The notes under the pieces were generated by a model that saw nothing but the letters and a program-made list of their open reading frames with translations, was not told the DNA's origin and did not search any database. A stretch of DNA of 64,000 nucleotides from Triatoma infestans. Lineage: Eukaryota > Arthropoda > Insecta > Hemiptera > Reduviidae. This document shows, piece after piece, positions 26,401-36,200 of this stretch. The position numbers were made by a program, and so were the translations under genes. The stretch lies in assembly GCA_011037195.1 (NCBI GenBank), contig JAAEAF010008974.1, positions 1 to 64,000 on the forward strand, given 5' to 3'. The first letter of the stretch is position 1; each line of letters opens with the position of its first letter.

Positions 26401-29400
26401 ACCCAGAAAAAGTCTTAGACTGCCACAATCTAGGGAGAGTGCTCTCTTCAGTTCCTCTTCATCTATGCTTTTCTTCGAGAGCCTGGTCGCTTATCCCACA
26501 AAAGGATTCCGATCCATAAAGGATTACCACGCCTTTCCTTACCAGAGAGTCGGACATCTCATTCTTGTAACCAACACACTCTAGCATCCAAAGGAGGACA
26601 ATTGTGTTATTTTTCCCAGATCATTAAGTTCGCCAAAACAGCCCCCACCATTTCCGACATTCTGCTTGGAAGGTGTTGGAAAATTTGCCCATTAACTCCG
26701 AGTGCCAGGTCGTGACCATGTACTCCCAGTCTCCTCAGGATCATCAACGCTTCAGTGTACCACCTAGTACATGTTTCTTTAAGCCTATACAGAGCGGAAT
26801 CATTGATCATTCTCTTCCATTACTAAGCCTCAAAGAAACTACTTTTTGACGTAGCTATGTTTCTTGCATCATCCCTAAGAGTTTCAGAAGGAGTGTTGGC
26901 AGAAAAGCTCCCTAGTGGCAATGCAACTTTCCCTTCCAATACTATTATTAACAATTTTCGAAGGCCTTCAAAATACCCTTTCCTTCGTCATTAAGACTAC
27001 CCATGCACTAAACACTTTCTCAGCTGAGAAACTTAAGATATTGATTTTAAAAGTTAAAACGAACCTCCATTAATAGGATTGGTATATATCGTTTGCACCG
27101 GTTGTGGTGGAGACTGAACTCCTCCAGAATGGTTATGTGCTATTGCTGAGGCCGGCAGTTCTTCAACACTTTCCCCTAGCTGTACAACTCTGTACGTAAC
27201 TGTAATAAAAACCAAACATTAATACTTTATTTAATGAACTTACTCAATAAGAGTAAGATAATCAATCTCAATAAGATTAGTAATATTCTATTATAAAGCA
27301 TTTTCTGAAGAGGACTGTTATAAATCACCTTCACAAAAACTAAACTATCCATAGTGGCCATCATTTCATGACTCTTAGCCATTAAAATACAGTAATAAAA
27401 AAAATGTATGTCAATATATAAATAAGCTTATTAATAATTATTAATGTAAACCTCCATCTTCTCTGAATTCATAATGAACATCATCTGCATCGGTAGTGTC
27501 GATGCTATTGTCTATTAGAGCGGATGCTGCGGTAATTTGATGTTCTTCGGGTGATCCTACTGAACCGTCTTCTTCAACGATACTTAATCCTGGAGTGAGT
27601 AATTCTTCACTTACTTCACCTTTAAGCACTTTATCGTCACTATAAGAAAATAATAAACGAATTAGAAAATGAATTAATTACAATTGGTTTTATTCCCCTG
27701 ATGGTCAGGAATTTTCCAGATCTTTCTGGCTGCCGAAGTCAGCCATGGGGTACCAACAAATTTCCGAAGAAGGCTGACTGAATTGAATGATTCCGTCTCG
27801 ATGTAGTCAGAAGGTATATATTGTGTCATTATTTTCTCTTCGAAGTACTGCGATCGTTTCAAATTTTCGAAATTGAGTTTTCAGGAAATACATGTTTTGA
27901 GTCATACGAAAAAATGTTTCTAACCATACGAAAGTATGTATGAACCCAGAAACAAAACATCGCAGGAAGCTCAAATCTGGTATTTCGTTTAGGTATCACC
28001 ACGAAGATTTCAGTCGAAATCCTTCAGCTGGAAGCGCGATTTCTTTTCTGGAGGGGTCCGATACACTGCGACCTTCACGATCTATTGTGCTATGCCCCTT
28101 GAGTGCCATAGGCTGCCCACGGCATCCCAAACACAAGTCCTAGGCGAACATCGTCTACAACACCTCCATCAGGTTAAGATCCGTAAGGAATCCTAATAAA
28201 CTGGCGTGCCCTAGGGAGGGTTCAGGTAAAATTGATTTTGATAAAAATCTGTGATGTTAATTTTCAAATATTAAAATTTTGAATTTGAAAGATGTATCTT
28301 TGGGATTACAGTGTAAACACATTGAATTTCTACCTTCATGTGTGCCATCCCATATTAATACTCTTACTACTTCTGTACTATGTTAGGGCAACTATGTAAA
28401 TATTTCCAATTTTAAAGAAAATTTGTCAATTTTATATTTGTTTTAACAGCAGAAAGAAAAATTCGTATGGGTGTTTCACACCAGAATGTTTAACTGGAAG
28501 CAAGCGAAGCTAGATGCGGTTAATCACTCCACTAAGCACATAACTTATAGTCAGGTTTTGTAGATGTTTTCATGCCTAAGCAGGTTTCCTGGGCCATTGC
28601 TACAGTTTCGCGCTTTTGAAGATTATTAATAATCTAATCAGGTCTTAATAAAATCGAACTCAATATAGTTTCAAATATACATATATATTGGGTGTTGCGA
28701 ACCCAATGCTGGACAATATCTGGAATTGTAATATATGCTTACTTAAAGTTTCCTACAAATACTATACCGATATTAAGGATGGATAACACACTCCTCCTAC
28801 AATCAGTACGTGTAGATTATGAAGGAAATTTTGGAAATCATATACTTAAAACTCTGATGATGGATGTAAATCGGAAACTAGTCAGAACAATAAAAAAAGA
28901 TTTTCTATTGCATAATATCAATATTTGTCAATGTTGAAATTTATGGTTTGATTTTGTGCCATTTCACTAGCGTAATCATTAACATATATAAATTTGAAAA
29001 TGTCAATTCTGAACTATTCTCCTTCTAGACAGATTTATTTAGTTGAATACTGTTATATATCTTTAGTAAGTATATGGTATGACAGTAGTATCTACCGATA
29101 ACTAGGTTTTAATGATACTGTCAAGGTCAAAGATATCAATTAAATCAGCACAAAAAAAGTTGATGTTCACATAAAAAAGCTGTTAAAGTCAATGTTAAAG
29201 TCTCCACAAAGGATTTCAATGCAAAAAATAGAACAATTCCACAAAAATGAATCCCTATTCATTAATTTAGGCACTGGGAGGTCAGATAGGAAATAATAAT
29301 TTTTCAAACATAACAAAAATAATATATACATCACGTACGTTAAAAATAATCAACAGAGAAATTAAAGTTTAAAACTTGTATTCATTATATTTAAAACTAC

Positions 29401-29751
29401 AAATGGAGAACAGAAAAACCAAGAAGGTTATACTCTGATAAAAAAGTTAATGAGAAGAAATAATTGAAAACAGGAACTTATGAGATCTTTTATCGAAACG
29501 TGTACGAATGTAATTCAAGAAAGGTTAATTTAAAATAAAATAATTATTAATGAATGAAGGAACTGATGTTTAAACTATAAAATCTGAAAATAAGCAATTT
29601 ATTCAATAATGAGGGACATTTTATGAGGAATAATAAATAGTCATTTCCGATATTGTTCTTTACAATGGTTTTGCAAAGGTTATTATTTTTTGCAATTATT
29701 ATAAAAAAATTCCAAATACCTGGCATCAAGAGGGTCCTCTATTATATCCAT
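20498..29751 (-). CDS. Usf: Upstream stimulatory factor (USF), bHLH-zip transcription factor
   Basis: A six-exon model of 265 aa with all phases consistent: 29720-29751, 27452-27639, 27065-27199, 25413-25516, 25205-25342 and 20498-20698. Exon 4-5 residues lead into the basic region with HNEVERRRRDKIN, whose His-Glu-Arg pattern specifies the class B E-box CACGTG. Helix-loop-helix follows, then SKGGILAKACDYITEL (helix 2) and a leucine zipper with regularly spaced leucines up to the stop at 20498. The USF-specific region VTYRVVQLGE is in exon 3. USF binds DNA in the nucleus as a dimer. The tiny first exon (MDIIEDPLDA) was chosen because it is preceded by no frame, has a good GT donor and fits phase 2 exactly; it is the least certain exon. 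The 4.5-kb intron before the last exon holds LINE, foldback and SINE debris. Confidence 0.92.
20850..21310 (-). repeat. Diverged Rep1-like repeat, reverse orientation
   Basis: Read on the minus strand this follows the Rep1 order: a GGAGCCATTGAGAAAATC-like segment, then a segment ending in AAACCACACACACAGAG, then TTTGCTAAAAACATTTTTTCC. Similarity is partial, so it is an older or related family. It lies in a USF intron. Confidence 0.5.
21690..22805 (-). mobile_element. LINE reverse transcriptase remnant
   Basis: The minus strand encodes the second half of a non-LTR reverse transcriptase: LLADDPILLV (the catalytic DD near 22740) followed by FNEYCDVNGLSVNTDKT and the thumb region (22325-22804). 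Two further frames follow (22016-22210, 21694-22029); the latter ends in a cysteine/histidine segment, CPLKESDNIYHFLFHCKKF, typical of LINE C-termini. The frames are shifted relative to one another, so the element is dead. It sits inside the last USF intron in the same orientation as the gene. Confidence 0.8.
22905..23715. repeat. Foldback / inverted repeat cluster
   Basis: Bases 23285-23360 (with ATGATGTGTATTTGTAGTAA and GCACGAGCG) are inverted at 23520-23605. The motif CAAAAATTAGTTGGCTGG at about 23080 is inverted as CCAGCCAACTAATTTTTGC at about 23146 and repeated at about 23687. The motif CCTGAGGAAGG occurs near 23629 and inverted near 22978. The stretch is thus several copies of one short repeat in alternating orientation. 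No coding region. Confidence 0.7.
24222..24460 (+). mobile_element. tRNA-Gly-like SINE, copy 2
   Basis: Box A TTAGTGGTAGAGCTGG, a Gly-type anticodon loop CTCCCAC, then box B GGGTTCAATAG, followed by the family body (TTTTTCTTCCTA, CAGTGTTGTCTGTAAAGACA, GGAGGCCGGTAG) and an A-rich tail at about 24448-24460. It is a retroposed copy within a USF intron. Confidence 0.8.
26130..26830 (-). mobile_element. Retrotransposon remnant with RNase H-like end
   Basis: Minus-strand frames at 26607-26810 and 26129-26344 flank a stretch reading LECVGYKNEMSDSLVRKGV and then GSESFCGISDQALEE. This recalls the end of a non-LTR RNase H domain (GNExADxLARxG followed by GPEPFCG). Frames are broken. It lies in the USF intron between exons 3 and 4. 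Confidence 0.5.
27660..28110 (-). repeat. Diverged Rep1-like repeat in USF intron 1
   Basis: Bases 27957-28040 (with CATCGCAGGAAGCTCAAAT and ACGAAGATTTCAGTCGAAAT) match the reverse Rep1-like copy at 20975-21060. Flanking similarity is weak and the boundaries are approximate. Confidence 0.4.
28692..28910 (+). ncRNA. Hammerhead-like motif, family B, diverged copy
   Basis: CTGATGA at 28854-28860 is followed by a short hairpin (GGAT...ATCG), then GAAA at 28874-28877 and CTAGTC. Helix III is the palindrome ACTAGT, and the cleavage triplet would be GTC at 28881-28883. Bases 28692-28725 match the outer part of the family (AATGCTGGACAATATCTGG). One base pair of helix II is broken (G in place of C). 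Confidence 0.45.
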
Positions 29752-30236
29752 TGAGATAACGTAAAAAATGTTTAACTGCGGCCACAGTGTTTTTGAAATG
29801 AAAGAGTCAATTAAAAGTAATAGCCACAGAACCCAGTGTTTTCCGACAAATTAGATAGAAATCAAATAGTTGCACTTGACACCCCTAAAACTCAGCTCAG
29901 CAGATTACAGCGCCGCCATGGTCGGGGTTCGTTATAAATATGATACATAGGAGCCCGAGGGGATTAGCATAAAGAAAATATTTAATGTATGATATAGTAG
30001 AAGAGTTGGAGTCAGAAAAAAAAGGAAATCTTTCGTTGCGCTACATATCAATTAGATAATAAATTTAGAGTTTAACTTTTTTTTTCTTAAATGGTGGTCG
30101 CACTGCCCAAGTCCATGTGTTCTACTTTTGACAGTAAGATAGTAGTGACGTGTGTAGTACGAGGTGCTTGTCAGTTACGTTAGTTTCGCAATATTTTGTT
30201 TAAAGTAAACGAGTTTGTTAATCCTTTTTCAGTGAA
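29752..30236. promoter_or_regulatory. Divergent upstream region of USF and SRPRA
   Basis: The start codons of USF (minus, 29751) and SRPRA (plus, 30237) are 485 bases apart with no other gene between, so the two probably share a promoter region. It contains TGACGTGT at 30146-30153 and an arthropod-type initiator TCAGTT at 30171-30176. A start codon in perfect Kozak context at 29918 opens only a 10-codon frame. The transcription start is not proven. Confidence 0.55.
30146..30153 (+). promoter_or_regulatory. UPRE/CRE-like site TGACGTGT
   Basis: TGACGTG is the core of the XBP1/ATF6 unfolded-protein response element and overlaps an ACGTG half E-box. It lies about 20 bases upstream of the possible initiator of SRPRA, an ER gene. 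Placement is suggestive only. Confidence 0.3.
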
Positions 30237-33200
30237 ATGTTGGATTTATTCACAATCTTTAGCAAAGGAGGTATCGTTTTATGGTGCTTCCAAAGCACGT
30301 CTCAGATCTTTACGCCATCTGTAAATGCATTAATCAAATCGGTTATTCTACAGGTACTTGCTGCTTATTTATTTACAATTAATACGTGTTTCATCAGGTC
30401 ATTTCATGATATCTTCACGTCACTATATTAATTAGTGATTTATATCGTTTTGTTAGAACTCTCATTGTATTCTTTATTAAAATATATAAATCAGTGATTT
30501 ATTTCATACAGTAATTTCTATTACGTAATGATCCCATGTTTTGTTTTTGTTCAAAGGAAAGATCTGGCAATAACAGCTTTGACCACAACTCGCTTACTTT
30601 GAAGTATAAGCTTGACAATGAATTTGAATTGGTCTTCGTTGTGGCATACCAAAAGATACTTCAGTTATCTTATGTCGATAAACTTCTTGATGATATACAC
30701 CTTGAATTTAGAGACAAATATAAGGATGACTTACAAAATAGAAGGCATTTTCTAGTAAGATCTTTTTATCCATTTGTAAATAATTTGTTATTTAATACAG
30801 TTGTATTAAATAGTTATTAATGTGTCTTATTTATTATATTCTTCAGGATTTTAATTTTCAAAGTAAGTTTAAATCCGTTCTTCGAGAATGTGAGGAATGG
30901 GGGAAAGTTCAGGCGCTCATTCCAAAACAGATGAGAACATTCGAGGAGTCTTTCAAGTCGAAAAAAACTGTTGCTTCTATGATTGAAAGGAAAGGAGAAG
31001 ATAAGAATGAAAAAAAGAAATGTATATTTAATATATTGTTACAACATTTGAGTTGATTCAATTCGGTATGTTCATATCATTTTCTTTTTTAGCAACTAAG
31101 ATGATTGAAGAAAAAGCGAAAAAAGAATCTGCAAAGCCGTCCATAAATGGAGATCTTACAACTGAAGAAATAATGATGGCAAATAGGGCGAAACTGGCTC
31201 AGAAAATGGGATCACCAAATCAGAAGAAGACTAAGCAGCCGTAAGTATTAGAGGCATTAAAATAGAATGGAGGCGTATCTGGATACTACATTATAAAGGT
31301 TCTCTTCAGGAATTCCAAAAAACAAAAATATCACTATTTGATATTGATATTTTAAGTAACCTAGAAGCCTCATTAAAACATGAAAACATAAGCCTTGTGC
31401 TTACATTTTTTACTATGGAACTTAACATTTCTTTTCATTTCATAAGTTTAACATACTTAAGTTTACAATATTAGTTTCCAGCAACCAATCACCCAATAAT
31501 AATCTTAATAACTATCGTCTAAATTATAGTCTGTTGATGTCATGATTACATAATTTAAATAAGGTAGACCACAATATCAGATTTTATGTTGTTTTTTTAT
31601 GTAACACTGAAAGTTTCTTGTGTTTAGTAAAAGTCCTAAACCCGCGAAAGAGGGTAAGAAGCCAAGAGTGTGGGATCTAGGAGGAACATCCAAGGATCTA
31701 CCAGATTTGGAAAGGACAAAGGATAAACCATCAGAAAATCAGGAGATCAGTGCAGATACCACTGTCAGTGTAAATTTTTTTAATTTATAATGACACAAAA
31801 GGAATAGTACATATATATATATATTTTCTTTTTCTGTTTTTAGATGGTTGGTAGAATGGTAGGGGGTATAAAAGATTTAGAAGTGGAAAGTGATACAGAA
31901 TCTGAAACAGAAGAGATAAATGATGAATTCGTTAAAGAGAGAAAACAAGTTAAATCTAGAGGTGTATTTTCGCTTTTCAGGTAGAGCTGATTTAATTCTT
32001 TTTGGATCGCGTTTTTCCATGGTTCTTGGAATTTTTTATTTTTGATCTTTATTGATGAGAAATGATTGTTTAATTTTAAAATGGTTTCAGAGGTCTTGTT
32101 GGTTCAAAAAATCTGACAAAAGAAGATATGGCACCAGTATTGGAGAAACTAAAAGATCATTTAATAGGGAAAAATGTTGCAGCAGATATAGCTTCTAAGC
32201 TGTGTGAATCAGTAGCAGTGAAACTAGAAGGAAAGGTCCATAATTATTTCATGTAAATGATAAACTTACTTTATAAATTTGAAGAAAGAATCAAGCAAAA
32301 AAAAATCTAATTTAGGTTGTAGGCACATTTGAAAGTGTGGCAACAACGGTGAAGACTACAATGACAGAATCCTTAGTTCAGATTTTGTCTCCAACTAGAA
32401 GAGTTGATATACTGAGAGATGCCGTAGAAGCTAAGAGGCAAGGGAGACCTTTTACTATGGCTTTTTGTGGCGTAAATGGTGTTGGCAAGTCTACCAATCT
32501 GGCTAAGGTATTATATTTTAATTGAAAATGACAAACCAAGTAGAGTTATTAATTATGAAATCCCAACCTAATGCAGCTAATTTATGTTAAAAATAATATC
32601 TGTTTCCACAGATATGTTTTTGGCTGATAGAAAACGATTTGCGAGTACTCATTGCAGCTTGTGACACGTTCAGAGCAGGAGCTGTAGAACAACTGCGTAC
32701 GCATATGAGGCATCTGAATGCATTACACCCAGCTGAAAAACATAATGATCGGCAAATGGTACAGCTGTATGAAAAAGGATACGGTTTGTACTACTTTAGC
32801 GCCTTTTCTTGTATTTTTCTCAAGTTTCAAAAAGCATTTCCTTAAAATTGTTTGATGGATATGCCATTAATATTAGATATTATGTGAGAGAACTTTACAA
32901 TATACTTATTGGCATTTTAGAAGTTCCTGTAAGAATCTTCCTTCCAGAATTCTCTTAAATAAAATCAATATTTATTAGAAAAACATATAAATAAAGGCAT
33001 AAGCTTTTATCCTTAAAATCTGGTTAATCGCCATGATTTTGAACAATAAAAAGAAGTACAACATACACAATAATATTGTAGCCTCACAAGTTTAGAGAAA
33101 ATTGTTTTAGTCAAAGTGAAAACTTAAAAAAAAAAAAAAAATCAAAAATGGTACTTCCATTTAAACTAGTTTAACCGAAACTTTCTTGTCTCGTTTGTTG

Positions 33201-36200
33201 ATGATATCTATTCGAAACATTCAATTGAAACTTATTGTAAATTTATTTTTTGAATTTTGATTGAATTCACAAACATAGGATAATAATAGGATTAAATAGT
33301 ATAACTTCAGTGATCTATTGCTCGGAACCTTTGGACATGTGACTGGAAACGCTGCATTTTCGAATAAGATTCAAAATTTTCTTATTTTTTCATTTTTTCT
33401 AAAAAAAAATAAAATAAAAGAAGTGTTCTTTGTCGAAAAATATACTGAAATAACTATATAGGAGTAAATTCCAAATCTAAGACTCCAAAAGTGGATTTAT
33501 CATTTGAGTTTCATGAGATAAGCCGCTACAGAGTTTAAAAAATAGCTTCCTGAACATGCGATGATTTTATGTTTGTAATAATTTTTTACTAATCCATCAA
33601 TCCTCAGTAAATAATACATCGGATTTAATTTACTTTAAATGAATTAAGTGTTCTTTTCAGATTTTTTGAAAATTTAATAGCTTGAAAGAAGCTAAGTTGT
33701 TTAAAATTTGCTGGTGTTTTGTCATTCTCTATTATTATTTATTAGGTAACGTTTTCTAAATCAAAACATTAATGACGAATAAGAACTTTATTCAAAGAAA
33801 GGTAAATAAAGTTTGCTTTTTTTACAAGAAATTTTTTTCCAAGGGCTAGTTTTACAAGAAACATAGTGTAAACTAAAGAAACAAAATTAAATTTTTTATT
33901 TATTATTAGGAATTTATTTATTTAGATTTGGAATTCTTCTATTTTGGAGCAAATCAAACATTTACTATCGCGGAATAGGTAGATTTTATTTTTATTTTCG
34001 GTTTTTTGATGGCAATAATGTCCTTGCTTGAGAAGAGTATACACGCCTGTTTTTTTGACAGAAAAACGTCACATAGGGAGTATGTAGGAGCCGTAGATAT
34101 TTAAAGAAATATTTCTTTAATTTACATATATAAAACTATGCACTTTTTCTATACTACGTACTGTTCATAATGTAACTTTTCTCCAATAAGTTTTGCAGAG
34201 CTCCTGAAGAAGGACACTAATGATATACGTAACGTAGAACATTAAAGAATTCTTTTTTCTTTAAAAACTCCTCTGATACTGCCGTTTAAACATATTATTA
34301 TAATTTTAAGGATTTGAAAATCTATTTCATTTTTATGCTTTACTTTTTTACTTTACTAAGGAATAATCATTTTAAATTATATGTATTAAGTACATCAATT
34401 CTTTGTAAAAGACTGATAAATTAATAAAAATTAGAATTTTTTTTTATTAATTTGTTTATTTTTTCTAAAAATAAATACAATTTTAACTTAATATTAAAAA
34501 TATATAAGGAAAGAAATAGCTAAGTAGTTAGTGTATTGGACTCCCACGCGGAGGACCCGGGTTCGAGCCCAGCTGTGCTACCCTAGTTTTTTCTTCCTAG
34601 GAGCCTATACAGCTCACTGTCCGGTGATGGACATTCTTCCCGTATACCCCTTTTCCTCCTGGTACTTCGGGGGATCTTTCTAGACCGTACCAACCTTTTC
34701 GGGTTTACCGGTCCCTCGTTGCAAGCAACGGATCGTTTAACAAGAGAGGGATGTCACTACCATGGAAAGGCGGTTAGTGCAATGCCTGACCATGGCAGAA
34801 GTGCCCTCCCGGGCACACCCCCCGCTAGACCCGTTTTAAGGGCAGGTTGAGATACGCTCAACCAGCGCGCAGAGTGATCCCACAACGTGGTCACACCCCC
34901 GTACCAGAAGATAGAGAAGCACTCTCTAGCAGGCGCTGGTGAACCGCGCACACCCAGCAGATGCGCTTCCAGTAGTGGGCTGGCTCCGGGGTTAATTTTA
35001 TATTGCGAGTCTTCTCCCGCTCCCCATGACCTCGGCCATTGGAGTTATTAGTTAAACCACGGCCACTACGAATCCTACCTGAATTGCAAGAATTGGCCGG
35101 AAGTAGCTTGCGGCCGTAGTTCAGTGGATCAACTCTAACGAGCTAGCGTGACTGATCGCACGCCCGATGGATCTAATGTCTATCTACTGATTCCTGTCCA
35201 TTGCCTCAGGCACAAGGGTTTCAATAACCCAGGTAACTTGCAGGCTTGCAAGGGGAAAGGATCAGGATGGGTTGAGGGAGGGAATCCCTAACCTAGAGAG
35301 CTGGAGGCTGATTGCACCCCGAAGGATGGGCGATGGCGTCGCCTCATGCCAACGCCAGAATATCTCTAGATGCAAGCGGATAAGGGAGTTGCGACTAGAC
35401 CCGGTGATGTTCAGTGTTGTCTGTAACGAGAGAACACTGCCCGGCGGCCGGCAGTGTACTAAGAAGGCTCCGGGCGCCACTGACCATAGATGTAGACGTC
35501 TTAATTAAAAAAAAATATAATAAAAATATATATGTATATTTTTATTATTTTTAATAAAGCTATAATTTTTTTTATAATCTTGGCAGAATTGAATGTTCAG
35601 GAAACTGTACAGTACATAATCACAAATCTATTTTTTTAGTGTTGCAGTTTTATAAATTAACTCTTTTACATTACATTTCAGAGTAAGATAAAATCAGGAT
35701 TTTTTTTTTTTTCCTTTTTCGCGTTCAACTCGAAAATAAGGTTTCGTGTTGGAGGTACAATGGACTTTGCTTTCTTGTTTTCCAAAGGAATTCATCCAAG
35801 AAGTTATGGTGTTTTATATTTGTATTTATAGATACAAACATCTGATTTATATTATATATTCATTCGATTTTTCTCTCAGGCTAATTTTCTGGATTTTGAA
35901 ATTTACTACATATTTCATTATTCTTAATAAACGTATAGGAGGGAATTATATAAATATAAAATTGTGACTTTAATAGAAAGCTTTCATCAGAGCTTCTCCA
36001 ACACTCTTTTCTTTTTTTTTTTTCAAAGCAAAATCAATCTGGAAAGTGGTATTTTTGGTAGACCAACTGAGTGTATTAACTAAATTTGCTTTGTGCAAGT
36101 CTATGTTATCACTCTGTTTTGACGAAAACATCCTGATGAAGGAGAACGCCCGAAACCCTGAATTAATGACCACAATAAGAAGCAGGCTATCAAGGAAAAT

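Noticed and set aside
29918..29950. ATG in a perfect Kozak context (GCCGCCATGG) upstream of SRPRA
   Set aside because: It opens a frame of only 10 codons, and the SRPRA start at 30237 is clear from the conserved N-terminus. At most it is a small upstream frame.
33190..33225. TTGATGA ... GAAAC sequence resembling a hammerhead core
   Set aside because: The bases between the two boxes do not pair, there is no cleavage triplet, and no flanking similarity to families A or B.
35262..35508. Overlapping frames of 72 and 78 codons on both strands
   Set aside because: They arise from the GC-rich insertion and cross the SINE junction; no family likeness.
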